The position numbers were made by a program, and so were the translations under genes. A stretch of 64,000 nt of DNA from JALORV01 sp963703945 (lineage in GTDB: Bacteria; Pseudomonadota; Gammaproteobacteria; Burkholderiales; Burkholderiaceae_F). Positions 1 through 8,956 of the stretch are shown piece by piece. Under the pieces are notes generated by a model. That model worked only from the letters and a program-made list of their open reading frames with translations. It was not told where the DNA came from and did no database searches. The DNA lies in the NCBI GenBank assembly GCA_963703945.1, contig CAVPGM010000005.1, forward strand, positions 434,001 through 498,000, read 5' to 3'. Every line of letters begins with the position of its first letter. The first letter of the stretch is position 1.

Positions 1-392
1 CGACCCAGGAATCCCAGCCGGGCCCGACGATCGATGCGAGCGTCATCGAGCAGATCCGCAACATGGAGCGTCGGGGCGCGACGCGTCTGCTCGAACGGCT
101 CGTGTCGACGTACGCGAGCACCGCGGCCAAGCTGGTGGAGCAGGCCGTCTACTCGCTCAAGACCGGCGACTTCGATTCGCTTCAGCATGCGGCCCACACG
201 CTGAAGTCATCCAGCGCAAATCTCGGCGCGATCGAGCTCTCGCGACGCTTCGGCACCCTCGAGCGCCTGGCTCGCGACCGCTCGGCCGCTGCCGCGCGCG
301 AGGAGTGGACGCCGACCATGCTCGAGTACGAACGCGCGGTCAAAGCACTGCAACGCATCGTGACCGCCGACGAGGTGGTCGTTTCGAACTGA
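1..392 (+). CDS. C-terminal Hpt (histidine phosphotransfer) domain, 5' end outside window
   Basis: The reading frame is open from the left edge to a TGA at 390-392, so this is the end of a longer protein. The visible part is a helical phosphotransfer domain with the diagnostic motif AHTLKSSSANLGA, whose His accepts phosphate in multistep phosphorelays. Hpt domains usually sit at the end of hybrid sensor kinases or stand alone; the upstream part that would decide this is missing. An internal ATG at 63 is unlikely to be the start because the Hpt helix begins before it (TIDASVIEQIR). The next gene begins within about 35 bases and carries a receiver domain, so the two may form one phosphorelay; this is inference from position. 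Confidence 0.85.
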   Translation, partial: TQESQPGPTIDASVIEQIRNMERRGATRLLERLVSTYASTAAKLVEQAVYSLKTGDFDSLQHAAHTLKSSSANLGAIELSRRFGTLERLARDRSAAAAREEWTPTMLEYERAVKALQRIVTADEVVVSN

Positions 393-426
393 GGACGACG
401 TGCGGGTAATGAACAACGAGGCACCA

Positions 427-2904
427 ATGTCGGGCAACCGCTCCGGCGAGCCGCAGGGGGAGGGAGGGACGACGCGCGCGGACCTGGTGCTGCTGGTCGA
501 TGACGATCCGGTCGCGCGCCTGTTGACGGCGTCGGCGCTGGCCGAACGGCACTGGAGGGTCATCGAGGCGGATGGCGGGGCCAGCGCACTGGAGCTCTAT
601 ACCAACAATCAGCCGGACGTCATCGTGCTGGATGCACTGATGCCCGATGTCGACGGCTTCGTCACTTGTGAACGGCTGCGCCGGCTGCCCGGCGGCGAGC
701 ACGTGCCGATCCTGATGCTGACCGGGCTGGATGACGAGACCTCGATCGCGCGTGCGTACGAAGCCGGCGCGACCGACTTCTTCGTCAAGAGCACGACCCA
801 GTGGACGCTGCTGTCGGAACGGCTGCGCTACATGATCCGCGCCTCGCGCATGCGCGAGGAGCTTGCGGAAAGCCGCGCGAAGCTCAGCAAGGCGCAGCGC
901 ATTGCCCGACTCGGCAGCTGGGAATGGGACATCGGCGCCCGCTGGGTCAAGTTGTCGGAAGAGTGTTTCCCGATCGCCGGCCTTCCGCAGCAGGAGGATG
1001 GACTGGCCGACTGGTTTGTCTGGTCGCGCGTCGTCGACGACGAACGGTCCCGCATCGAGATGCTGTTCCGCGAGGCTCTGGCCGGCTCCGGACAGATGAA
1101 CTTCGAATGCCGGCTCGCGCGACCCACCGGGCAGGTGCGCGTGGTGCAGATCGAGGGCGAGATCGACCGCGACGAAGCCGGCCGCGCCAAGGCCGTGCAC
1201 GGGGTGATCCAGGACGTCACCGAACGCAAGCAGGCCGAAGACCAGATCCGGCAGCTCGCCAACTTCGACAGCCTGACCGGGCTGCCGAACCGCCGCTACT
1301 TCCGCGACCAGTTTCTGGCAGCGCTGGAGCGCGCACGCGCGGGCGGCACCGCGGTCGGAGTGGTGTTCATCGACCTCGACCGCTTCAAGCAGATCAATGA
1401 CACTCTCGGCCACCAGGTCGGCGACCAGCTGCTGCGCGAGGTTGCCAAGCGCCTGTTCCAGTGCGTGCGCGAGAACGACACCGTGGCCCGCGGTGCCGAG
1501 GCGGCCGGAGCGTTGCGCAGCGGCCGTCCGCCGAGCATCGGTTCGGCCACTCGCAGCCTGGCGGCCGGCTCGCAGGTGGCACCGGCCGCGGGAAACACCA
1601 ACAGCGTCGCGCGCCTCGGTGGTGACGAATTCACCATCCTGCTGACGGACCTGGCCGAGCCGGGATCGATCGAGGCCGTGGCTCAGCGCCTGCTCGACAC
1701 GATGCGCAAGCCGTTCACCTTCTCGGGACACGAGTTGTTTGTCACCGCTTCGATGGGCGTGGCGACCTATCCGCTCGACGGCAACGACGTCGACACGCTG
1801 CTGCGCAAGGCCGACATCGCGATGTACGCGGTCAAGGACAGCGGGCGCAACGGTGCGATGCGGTTCTCGAATGCGATGAACACTGCCACCGCCGAACGCT
1901 GGCGGCTGGAAACGGCGCTGCACCGCGCGCTGGAGCGCGAGGAACTGGTGATGTACTACCAGCCGAAAGTCAACGTCACCGACGGTGCCATCGTCGGCGC
2001 CGAAGCACTGATGCGCTGGAAGCGCGGCGGTGAACTGGTTCCGCCGGGCGAGTTCATCACGGTAGCCGAAGAGTCCGGACTGATCGTGCCGATCACCGAA
2101 TGGGCGGTCCGCGAGGTGTGCAAGCAGATGGTCGCGTGGGCCGAAGACGGCATGCAGCCGATGCCGGTGTCGATCAACATCTCCGGACGGCACATCCAGC
2201 GCGCCAACCTGGTCGAACCGGTGCAGGCCGCGCTGGCGGGGTTCCGCCTCGATGCTCGCCTGCTCGAACTCGAGCTCACCGAAACCGTGCTGATGCAGAA
2301 CCTCGGCCACGCATTGCCGCTGTTGCAGGCGCTCAAGGATCTCGGCGTTGCGATCTCGGTCGACGACTTCGGCACCGGATATTCGTCATTGTCGTACCTG
2401 AAGAAGCTGCCAATCGACACGCTGAAGATCGACCGCTCGTTCGTGCGCGAACTGGAGACCAGCGGCGACAACGCGGCGATCGTGGCGGCGATCATCGCGA
2501 TGAGCAAGAGCCTGAAGCTGCGCGTTGTGGCCGAAGGCGTCGAGACCGAAGGACAGATGACGCGGTTGTTCGACCAGGGCTGCCAGCTGATGCAGGGGTT
2601 CCTGTTTTCGCCGGCGGTACCCGGTAGCGACTTTCACGGCCTGATCCGCAACGCAGCCGGGCGCCAGCACTGGCGCGTTCACTTCGGTCCGCGTTCAGGC
2701 ACGACCCCGCCGTCGGACTCGCTCGAGGAACATTCAAACGGTCGACACTTCGGCGCAATCGATTCCGAGATCGTCGGTCCGCCGCGTCCCTTGCCGGACG
2801 CACCGGCAGACCGTGCTCGGGTGGGTTCTTCGTCAGGCGAACCAGGCGGACAGCGCGACCGAGCGCTCAAGTGGGCGACCCGCTTCATCGGCCGCGACGG
2901 CTGA
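427..2904 (+). CDS. REC-PAS-GGDEF-EAL signalling protein (c-di-GMP turnover)
   Basis: Domains in order: receiver (about residues 22-140, phospho-acceptor Asp69 in VIVLDALMPD), PAS (about 155-270), diguanylate cyclase with intact GGDEF (398-402), and phosphodiesterase with EAL (526-528) and DDFGTGYSSL. Both catalytic signatures are present, so it could make or break cyclic di-GMP; which activity dominates cannot be told from sequence. About 40 residues rich in Gly, Ala, Ser and Pro are inserted just before GGDEF, where the family normally runs straight from (V/A)R to LGGDEF. Start: ATG 427 has GAGG five bases upstream; GTG 400 and ATG 409 in the same frame are alternatives. It is a cytoplasmic protein with no membrane segments. 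The upstream Hpt protein is a plausible phosphodonor. Confidence 0.9.
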   Translation: MSGNRSGEPQGEGGTTRADLVLLVDDDPVARLLTASALAERHWRVIEADGGASALELYTNNQPDVIVLDALMPDVDGFVTCERLRRLPGGEHVPILMLTGLDDETSIARAYEAGATDFFVKSTTQWTLLSERLRYMIRASRMREELAESRAKLSKAQRIARLGSWEWDIGARWVKLSEECFPIAGLPQQEDGLADWFVWSRVVDDERSRIEMLFREALAGSGQMNFECRLARPTGQVRVVQIEGEIDRDEAGRAKAVHGVIQDVTERKQAEDQIRQLANFDSLTGLPNRRYFRDQFLAALERARAGGTAVGVVFIDLDRFKQINDTLGHQVGDQLLREVAKRLFQCVRENDTVARGAEAAGALRSGRPPSIGSATRSLAAGSQVAPAAGNTNSVARLGGDEFTILLTDLAEPGSIEAVAQRLLDTMRKPFTFSGHELFVTASMGVATYPLDGNDVDTLLRKADIAMYAVKDSGRNGAMRFSNAMNTATAERWRLETALHRALEREELVMYYQPKVNVTDGAIVGAEALMRWKRGGELVPPGEFITVAEESGLIVPITEWAVREVCKQMVAWAEDGMQPMPVSINISGRHIQRANLVEPVQAALAGFRLDARLLELELTETVLMQNLGHALPLLQALKDLGVAISVDDFGTGYSSLSYLKKLPIDTLKIDRSFVRELETSGDNAAIVAAIIAMSKSLKLRVVAEGVETEGQMTRLFDQGCQLMQGFLFSPAVPGSDFHGLIRNAAGRQHWRVHFGPRSGTTPPSDSLEEHSNGRHFGAIDSEIVGPPRPLPDAPADRARVGSSSGEPGGQRDRALKWATRFIGRDG

Positions 2905-2928
2905 CGGCGGGCACCGACGCGCGGAGCG

Positions 2929-3570
2929 CTATTCGACCAGGCCGTGCTTGATCGCGTAGTGAGTCAGTTCCGCGTTGTTCGACAGACCCATTTTCTCGAG
3001 GATGCGCGCTCGATAGACGCTGACCGTCTTCGGGCTCAGCGCAAGCTCGTCGGCGATGTCGGCGAGGCGTTTGCCAGAAGCCATCAGCCTTAGCGTCTGG
3101 AACTCGCGATCGGAGAGTTTCTCGTGCGGAGCAACCGCATCCTCCGGCGCGTTCAGGTTTTCTACCAGAGCCTGGGCTATTTCGGGCGTGACGTATTTCT
3201 TGCCGGCAATCACCATGGTCAGCGCTTCCAGCAGCTTGTCGGGTGCGCTCCCCTTGTTGAGGTAGCCATAGGCCCCGGCGCGGAACGCGCGCACGGCGTA
3301 CTGATCCTCCGGGTACATGCTGACCATCAGCACCTTCAGGCGCGGATACTCCTCGCGCAGCGCTTTCACGATCTCGATCCCGTTCTTGCCGGGCAATCCG
3401 ACATCCATCACGAGGACGTCGGGCTCGCCGTGCTTCTTCAGTTCGGTCCGCAGTTGTCCATAGTCCGATGCTTCGGCAACGATCTGCACGTCGGGATGTT
3501 CGGACAGGACCTGCACGATGCCGCGCCGGACTATCGCGTGATCGTCGACCACGATGAGCCTAACCGGCAT
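2929..3570 (-). CDS. NarL/FixJ-family response regulator
   Basis: A 213-residue two-domain regulator: receiver domain with acidic pair D9-D10 and phospho-acceptor Asp56 (VLVMDVGLPG), then a LuxR-type helix-turn-helix (about residues 148-208) with the SPKTVSVYRARILEKMGL recognition region. Phosphorylation of Asp56 would promote dimerisation and DNA binding. Its ATG lies inside the 3' end of the upstream histidine kinase gene (11-base overlap), so the two are co-transcribed and almost surely a cognate pair. The target genes cannot be read from this window. Confidence 0.93.
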   Translation of the reverse strand: MPVRLIVVDDHAIVRRGIVQVLSEHPDVQIVAEASDYGQLRTELKKHGEPDVLVMDVGLPGKNGIEIVKALREEYPRLKVLMVSMYPEDQYAVRAFRAGAYGYLNKGSAPDKLLEALTMVIAGKKYVTPEIAQALVENLNAPEDAVAPHEKLSDREFQTLRLMASGKRLADIADELALSPKTVSVYRARILEKMGLSNNAELTHYAIKHGLVE

Positions 3571-4702
3571 CCGGAAGCTCCCCGACAGACAGCGCCGCGC
3601 GCCTGGTCGGCGATGCCAGCGCCGGGATCGAGAACATCACGGTGGTGCCACGCCCGGGTGAAGAGGACACTTCGGCCCAGCCGCCGAGTCCGCGTGCGCG
3701 CTCGAGCAGGCCGCGCACGCCGAAGCCGGGCGTGACGGCCAAGCTGTCGGCCTCGAAGCCCGCCCCGTCGTCGGCGATTTCAAGCGTCACTTCGTCCTCG
3801 AGCGCAAACAACTGCACGTGCACCGCGCGTGCGGCGGCGTGCTTACGCACATTGGTCAGAGCTTCCTGCGCGACGCGGTATAGCGCGGCCGCGCGGTCGG
3901 GCGCGATCTCGAACTCGTCGCGGTTGCTGCGAAAGTCTATCGGCAGGCCGGTCCGCTCGCCGAATCCGCGCGTCAACCACTCCAGTGCGGCAACCAGCCC
4001 GGCGTCGAGCACCGCGGGCCGCAGTGCGTGCTGGATCCGATGCGTCGCAACGACCGCTGACTCGAGCAGCCGCTGAATCGCCTGCAGGCGTTCGGCATGC
4101 TGCGCCGTGGCAGTGAGTTCGCGCGCCAGCCGCACGACCTCGAACTTGAGTGCGGTCAGCGCGCCGCCGACGTCGTCGTGGATCTCCTGCGCGATCGCGC
4201 GACGCTCGTCTTCCTTGGCGCGCTCCAGATGCTGCGTGAGAGCGTGCAGCTTCTGTTCGCTTTCACGCAACTGGTCGGCTGTGCTGCGCGCCTCGCGCCG
4301 TGCGCGCGCCGCGTGCAGACTGTGCTGCAGCGCTGCGGCGATGCGGAACATGCGGGTTTTCAGCACGAAGTCGTCGGCGCCGGCATGAAGTGACGCGACA
4401 GCCAGTTCCTCCGACATCTCGCCGGAAAGCACGATCACCGGCATGTCAGGATCGACCGACTTGGCAACCTTCAGCGACGCGAACGAGTCGAAGCGGGGCA
4501 GGTTGTGATCAGTGATCACTGCATCGACCGGGCCATGGGCGAAAGCGTCGCGCATCCCGGCTTCGTCCTCGACGCGGACTGCGCGTGGCCGCATGCCCTC
4601 GCGCATCAGCATCGCAAGCAGCAGTTCGTAGTCGAGCTCGGAGTCCTCGACCACGATGAGGCGAGGGGCGGCAGCAGTCGAGGCAGTCACGGTGGCCGGC
4701 AT
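3560..4702 (-). CDS. Soluble REC-histidine kinase (HisKA_3 type)
   Basis: A 380-residue protein with an N-terminal receiver domain (about 14-125, Asp65 in VITDHNLP), a coiled linker, a NarX/DegS-type dimerisation domain with phosphorylated His175 (AQEIHDDVGGAL), and a HATPase_c domain with N-box around Asn284 and the ADDGAGF and GFGVRGLLER motifs. There is no transmembrane segment, so it acts in the cytoplasm and probably takes its input through the receiver domain rather than from an external ligand. This inverts the usual layout and makes it a relay node between some other kinase and the NarL-type regulator that overlaps its 3' end. The partner that phosphorylates Asp65 is unknown. Confidence 0.92.
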   Translation of the reverse strand: MPATVTASTAAAPRLIVVEDSELDYELLLAMLMREGMRPRAVRVEDEAGMRDAFAHGPVDAVITDHNLPRFDSFASLKVAKSVDPDMPVIVLSGEMSEELAVASLHAGADDFVLKTRMFRIAAALQHSLHAARARREARSTADQLRESEQKLHALTQHLERAKEDERRAIAQEIHDDVGGALTALKFEVVRLARELTATAQHAERLQAIQRLLESAVVATHRIQHALRPAVLDAGLVAALEWLTRGFGERTGLPIDFRSNRDEFEIAPDRAAALYRVAQEALTNVRKHAAARAVHVQLFALEDEVTLEIADDGAGFEADSLAVTPGFGVRGLLERARGLGGWAEVSSSPGRGTTVMFSIPALASPTRRAALSVGELPDAG

Positions 4703-4804
4703 TGTCGCGGATTTGCACGATCGGATGCGGAACGCTACGCGTGCCGTCGAAGCTTCGCTGCGGCGAAAAGCGGCGCGATTGTTCGCGCCTGGTGCCGACC
4801 TCGA

Positions 4805-4831
4805 TTGAAGGTCGAACGGTCAGCCTAAAAT
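4805..4831 (+). promoter_or_regulatory. Probable rnpB promoter
   Basis: A TTGAAG element (4805-4810) and a TAAAAT -10 element (4826-4831) lie just before the RNase P RNA, separated by a short 15-base spacer. The -10 box is 9 bases before the mapped RNA start, as expected for an unprocessed or nearly unprocessed 5' end. Confidence 0.6.
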
Positions 4832-4840
4832 ACTCGCCGC

Positions 4841-5147
4841 AAAGTCCGCCGGATGGTCGCGATGCCGCTACGCCGGCATCGAGGAAAGTCCGGACTCCGC
4901 AGAGCGGCGTAGCAGGTAACGCCTGCCCACCGTGAGGTGAGGATCAGAGCAACAGAGACGAGCCGATTCAGTTCGGGTGAAACGGGCAATCTCTACGCGG
5001 AGCAACACCAAATAGGCGGCCGACGATCCTGCTCGGTGAGGCCGCGGGTAGGTGGCTCGAGCCCACGAGCGATCGTGGGCCCAGACGAATGACCGTCGCG
5101 GCGCCCGCAAGGCGCCGAACAGAATCCGGCTTACAGGCGGACTTTGC
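4841..5147 (+). ncRNA. rnpB: RNase P RNA (bacterial class A)
   Basis: This is the catalytic RNA that matures tRNA 5' ends. The hallmark conserved segments are present in order: GAGGAAAGTCCGGAC near 4880, the AACAGAGACGA region, the AGGTGGCTCGAGCCC region, and CAGAATCCGGCTTACAGG near the 3' end. The 5' AAAGTCCGCC pairs with the 3' GGCGGACTTT, closing helix P1 and fixing both ends to within a few bases. Its length of about 307 bases is on the short side of normal. It sits alone between the signalling genes and the dcw cluster. Confidence 0.95.
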
Positions 5148-5318
5148 CTCTTATGTGCGCTGTGAGCGGCCTGCGCTTCGCATTCGCCGCCGCTCCTGAG
5201 AGTTCACTTGCACTCTCGCAGCTAAACCATTCAATTGGTGCAACATTTGGTCCGCGCGATTCGCTTGAAGGAGGGCGGCTAAGTCATTGTTGTGATTGGA
5301 AAAAACATGGCATTTCGC

Positions 5319-5348
5319 TTGACCGTCATCAGCACGGTGCATTAGAGT
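5319..5348 (+). promoter_or_regulatory. Probable mraZ (dcw) promoter
   Basis: TTGACC (5319-5324) and TAGAGT (5343-5348) are spaced 18 bases apart and lead directly into the MraZ repeats. The match is good at -35 and moderate at -10. Bases 5148-5318, between RNase P RNA and this promoter, hold no gene or clear structure that I can see. Confidence 0.5.
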
Positions 5349-5381
5349 GGCACTCCGTGTGAGAAGGTGGGAGATTGTGGG
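5347..5381 (+). promoter_or_regulatory. MraZ operator: four GTGG-type repeats at 10-bp pitch
   Basis: GTGGC (5347), GTGTG (5357), GTGGG (5367) and GTGGG (5377) recur at exactly 10-base intervals. MraZ is known to bind direct GTGG/TGGG repeats separated by five bases upstream of its own gene. The first repeat overlaps the predicted -10 element, so binding would block transcription. This supports autorepression of the whole dcw operon. Confidence 0.8.
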
Positions 5382-5436
5382 CTAGTTAGTGTTCGCTTCT
5401 GTCGGGAGCGAGGGCTGATCTGGCCCGCTTTGCATC

Positions 5437-5865
5437 GTGTTCCAAGGCGCTTCGCAGTTGACGTTGGATGGTAAGGGCCGCGTATCGATGCCCGCGCGCC
5501 ATCGCGACGCGTTGGCCGCACATTGCGACGGACGAGTCACTCTGACTCGCCACCCCGACGGCTGCGTGCTGGTCTACCCGCGGCCGACGTGGGAAGCCCG
5601 TCGTGAACAGATCGCGCAACTGCCGTATTCAGCCCGCGCATTGCAGCGCCTGTTGCTCGGGAGCGCCGTCGATGTCGAACTCGACAGCGCAGGTCGCATC
5701 CTGGTGGCGCCAGAACTGCGCAGCGCAGCCGGGCTCGAGCGGGACCTGATGCTGCTCGGCATGGGTGCGCACTTCGAACTGTGGGATGTCCTCCGTCTCG
5801 GAGAGCACGAGCGGAAGTCACTCGCCGACGGTCTTCCCGATTCCGCCGCGGATTTCACGTTCTGA
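5437..5865 (+). CDS. mraZ: Transcriptional regulator MraZ
   Basis: A 142-residue protein with two AbrB-like swapped-hairpin domains. The N-terminus MFQGASQLTLDGKGRVSMP is the classic MraZ opening, and the second half repeats the fold (VDVELDSAGRILVAPELR). MraZ forms a ring-shaped oligomer that binds the direct repeats upstream and represses the dcw operon. The start is GTG at 5437, the only start that gives the conserved MFQG; the Shine-Dalgarno match is weak. It is the first gene of the cell-wall and division cluster, and rsmH follows after 5 bases. Confidence 0.96.
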   Translation: MFQGASQLTLDGKGRVSMPARHRDALAAHCDGRVTLTRHPDGCVLVYPRPTWEARREQIAQLPYSARALQRLLLGSAVDVELDSAGRILVAPELRSAAGLERDLMLLGMGAHFELWDVLRLGEHERKSLADGLPDSAADFTF

Positions 5866-5870
5866 CGTGA

Positions 5871-6857
5871 ATGGTCGCCGCCGCGCCACCGAATGCCCGC
5901 CGGCATCGTTCGGTACTGGCCACCCAGGCAGTCGACTGTCTGGTGACCGACATCGGAGGCGTATACGTCGACGCGACATTCGGGCGTGGCGGTCATGCGC
6001 GGCTGATCCTCGAACGTCTCGGACCGCCGGGACGGCTGATCGCACTGGATCGCGACCCTGCCGCAGTGGCGGCCGCCAAAGCGATTTTGGATCCGCGCTT
6101 TCACATCGAACACACCGCCTTTTCACGCTTGACGTCCACGCTCGCTGCGCTGGGCATCGACCGGGTGCAGGGCGTCTTGCTGGACATCGGTGTGTCTTCG
6201 CCGCAGATCGACGACGCGCAGCGCGGATTTTCGTGGCGGGCCGATGGTCCGCTCGACATGCGGATGGACACGACGCGCGGCGAGACGGCGGCGCAATGGC
6301 TCGCCAGGGCACCGATCGATGAACTCACGCGGGTGATCCGGAAATATGGGGAAGAACGGTTTGCTTCATCGATTGCAAAGGCGCTTGTGGCTCGCCGCGA
6401 GGCTGGGCGGCCGGTTTCAACCACCGGCGACCTTGCCGCGCTCGTGGCAGCCGCGATCCCCCGCAAGAGCCGCGCGGACGGGGCACAGCATCCGGCCACG
6501 CGGACATTTCAGGCTGTACGGATTCACGTCAATCAAGAGCTTGAGGAATTGGCGCTAGCACTCGAACAATCCGCGCGCTGCCTCGACGAGGGAGGTCGGC
6601 TGGTCGTGATCAGCTTTCATTCGCTGGAGGACCGCATCGTCAAGCGCTTCATCGACGAGCACGCGCATCCGGGCCGCGCCGACGCAGCGGCACGCTCGCT
6701 GCCACTGCGTGCCGACGAACTGCCGCTGCCGCGTCTCGTGCCCGTGGCGCGGGTGCGCGCCGATGCGTCCGAAGTCGCGGCCAATCCACGCGCCCGCTCG
6801 GCGGTGATGCGAGTTGCGCGGCGGACGGCGGCGGCCTGGCCTGAGCAGCGGTCATGA
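5871..6857 (+). CDS. rsmH: 16S rRNA (cytosine-1402-N4)-methyltransferase RsmH
   Basis: A 328-residue SAM-dependent methyltransferase that adds the N4 methyl to C1402 of 16S rRNA in the ribosomal P site. Visible signatures: the HRSVL opening, the SAM loop DATFGRGGHA, LLDIGVSSPQIDDAQRGFSW with the catalytic-site acidic residues, TFQAVRIHVN, and the C-terminal VVISFHSLEDRIVKRF. The length is normal for the family (about 310-330). The stop overlaps the ftsL start (ATGA), consistent with translational coupling. Confidence 0.97.
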   Translation: MVAAAPPNARRHRSVLATQAVDCLVTDIGGVYVDATFGRGGHARLILERLGPPGRLIALDRDPAAVAAAKAILDPRFHIEHTAFSRLTSTLAALGIDRVQGVLLDIGVSSPQIDDAQRGFSWRADGPLDMRMDTTRGETAAQWLARAPIDELTRVIRKYGEERFASSIAKALVARREAGRPVSTTGDLAALVAAAIPRKSRADGAQHPATRTFQAVRIHVNQELEELALALEQSARCLDEGGRLVVISFHSLEDRIVKRFIDEHAHPGRADAAARSLPLRADELPLPRLVPVARVRADASEVAANPRARSAVMRVARRTAAAWPEQRS

Positions 6858-7162
6858 TCCGACGCGGGCTGGCGCTCATCGCAATCGTGCTGCTGTTCGG
6901 CTGTGCGCTGAGCCTCGTCACCGCACAGCATCGGACGCGATCGCTGTTCGTCGACCTCGAGCGCGCACAGCAGGAGGCGAAGCAACTCGATGTCGACTAC
7001 GAGCGTTCGACGATCGAACTCGCACGCCTGGCCCAACCTGCGTCGGTCGAACGCGCTGCGCTGCGCCTCGGATTCCGCTCCGCGGACCCGGGCCGGACGG
7101 TGTTTTTGAACCTGCCGCAGGCGAGCACCACGACTCCGCTCGCGCCAGGAGCACACAAGTGA
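6854..7162 (+). CDS. ftsL: Cell division protein FtsL
   Basis: A small bitopic membrane protein of 102 residues: a short cytoplasmic tail (MIRRG), one transmembrane helix (about 5-24), then a periplasmic coiled coil (about 28-65). FtsL with FtsB and FtsQ links the Z ring to septal peptidoglycan synthases. The sequence itself is poorly conserved, as is usual; identification rests on size, topology and its position between rsmH and ftsI. It overlaps rsmH by 4 bases and ftsI by 4 bases (GTGA). Confidence 0.92.
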   Translation: MIRRGLALIAIVLLFGCALSLVTAQHRTRSLFVDLERAQQEAKQLDVDYERSTIELARLAQPASVERAALRLGFRSADPGRTVFLNLPQASTTTPLAPGAHK

Positions 7163-8956
7163 AGATCACCGCGCGGCGTGGCGAGTCGGCACGCGGTTCG
7201 CGTCGATCCGAACGGGGCTCGGCCGGTCGTGAACGCGTCGGTTTCCACGACAACCCGTTGCTGACGGTCGCCCTGCCGGCCTGGCGATCGAAGCTGCTGC
7301 TGTTCCTGCTGTTCAGCGGGTTCGTTGCGCTCGGCGGTCGGGCGTTCTACCTGATGGGCGGCATCACCACCGATTTTCTGCAGCGCCAGGGAGAGGCCCG
7401 CTACGCGCGCACGCTGGAGATCCCTGCCACCCGCGGCCGCATCACGGATCGCAACGGCATCGTGCTGGCTTCATCGGTGCCAGCCCGCGCGGTCTGGGCG
7501 ATCCCGGAGGATGTCGACGCGACTCCGCAGCAGGTCGTCGAACTGGCCCGGCTGCTCGGCGTCAACGTCGCAGAGCTCAGGCGGCGCCTGTCCGACGAAG
7601 ACCGCAGCTTCGTCTACCTGCGTCGGCAGGTCGACGTCGACATCGCCGATCGGATCGCCTCGCTGAAGATCCCGGGCATCCACTCGAGCCGCGAATTCAA
7701 GCGCCACTATCCCGAGGGACCGACCAGCGCACACCTCGTCGGCTTCACCAACGTCGAGGACCGCGGGCAGGAAGGCGTGGAGCTTGCGCACGAGCGGACC
7801 CTGGCAGGGCGCGCCGGGCAGTCGGCGGGTGATCAAGGATCGCCTCGGCCGCATCGTCGAGGACGACTGGCTGCGCGAGCCGGTCGACGGTCACGACCTG
7901 ACGCTGTCGATCGACAGCCGGGTGCAGTACATCGCCTACTCGGCCCTGACGGCGGCGATCGCGAAGCACCAGGCGAAGGCGGGTGCCGCCATCGTGCTCG
8001 ACGTCAGGACCGGCGAGGTCCTGGCGCTGGCCAACTGGCCAAGCTTCGATCCGAACGCGCGCGTCCGGCTGACCGGAGACGCGATACGCAACCGCGTCCT
8101 CACCGACACGTTCGAGCCCGGATCGACGATGAAGCCCTTTTCGGTAGCGGCCTCGATCGAAGCCGGCAAGGTCAGGCCGGATACGCGTATCCAGACGGCC
8201 CCGGGCCGCATGACGATCGGTGATCGCACCATCGGCGATGCGCACGCGCACGGCGTGCTGACCGTCGAGGAAGTCGTCGCCAAATCGAGCAACGTCGGCA
8301 CCGCCAAGATTGCACTCGACCTTCCGGCACAGTCCCTTTGGGATACCTACACCAGCCTCGGCTTCGGGCAGGCGCCCCAGCTCGACTTCCCGGGCGCGGT
8401 CGCCGGGCGCCTTCGCCCTGCACGGACCTGGCGTCCGATCGAGCAGGCGACCATTTCGTACGGACATGGTGTTTCAGTCAGCCTGATCCAGCTGGCACGC
8501 GCTTATTCGGCCTTTGCACACGAGGGCGAACTGCTGCCGCTGACCCTCAGTCGCGTCGATGCCCCGCCGGCCGGCGTGCGTGTGCTGTCGGTCGGGACGG
8601 CCCGAGCGCTTTCGCGGATGCTCGAAATGGCGGTCAGTGACGAGGGCACCGCGCCCGCCGCGCGCATCGCTGGATATCGAGTCGCCGGCAAGACCGGTAC
8701 CGCGTACAAGCTCAAGAATGGCCAGTACGTGAAAGAGTACGTCGCCTCGTTCGTCGGCTTTGCGCCGGTGTCCGATCCGCGACTGGTGATCGCGGTGATG
8801 ATCGACGAACCGGGCGCCGGCGCCTACTACGGCGGCCAGGTCGCCGCACCGGTGTTTGCGCAGATCGCAGCGGCCACGCTGCGCACCCTGCAGGTTGCTC
8901 CCGACGGGCCGCTCGCAACGCCGCAGGCGCTGCTGGCAATGAGACCGACCCCATGA
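7159..8956 (+). CDS. ftsI: Peptidoglycan D,D-transpeptidase FtsI (PBP3), frame broken by one extra base
   Basis: This is the septal class B penicillin-binding protein that crosslinks new peptidoglycan. The first part (GTG 7159) has a basic cytoplasmic tail, one membrane anchor (about residues 35-58) and the PBP dimer domain. The second part has all transpeptidase motifs: active-site STMK, the SSN triad and KTGT. The two parts are in different frames: homology runs in frame to ...LAGRAG at 7818 and resumes at SRRVIKDRLG from 7820, so one extra base lies near 7814-7819. With that base removed the protein is 598 residues, a normal length. Both halves and the coupled neighbours look intact and the gene is essential, so a sequence error is the likeliest cause; a programmed +1 shift is less likely. 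It overlaps murE by 4 bases. Confidence 0.9.

Noticed and set aside
340..2310. 656-codon open frame antisense to the GGDEF-EAL gene
   Set aside because: No recognisable domain. Long antisense frames are common in high-GC DNA opposite real genes, and the sense strand encodes a complete four-domain protein.
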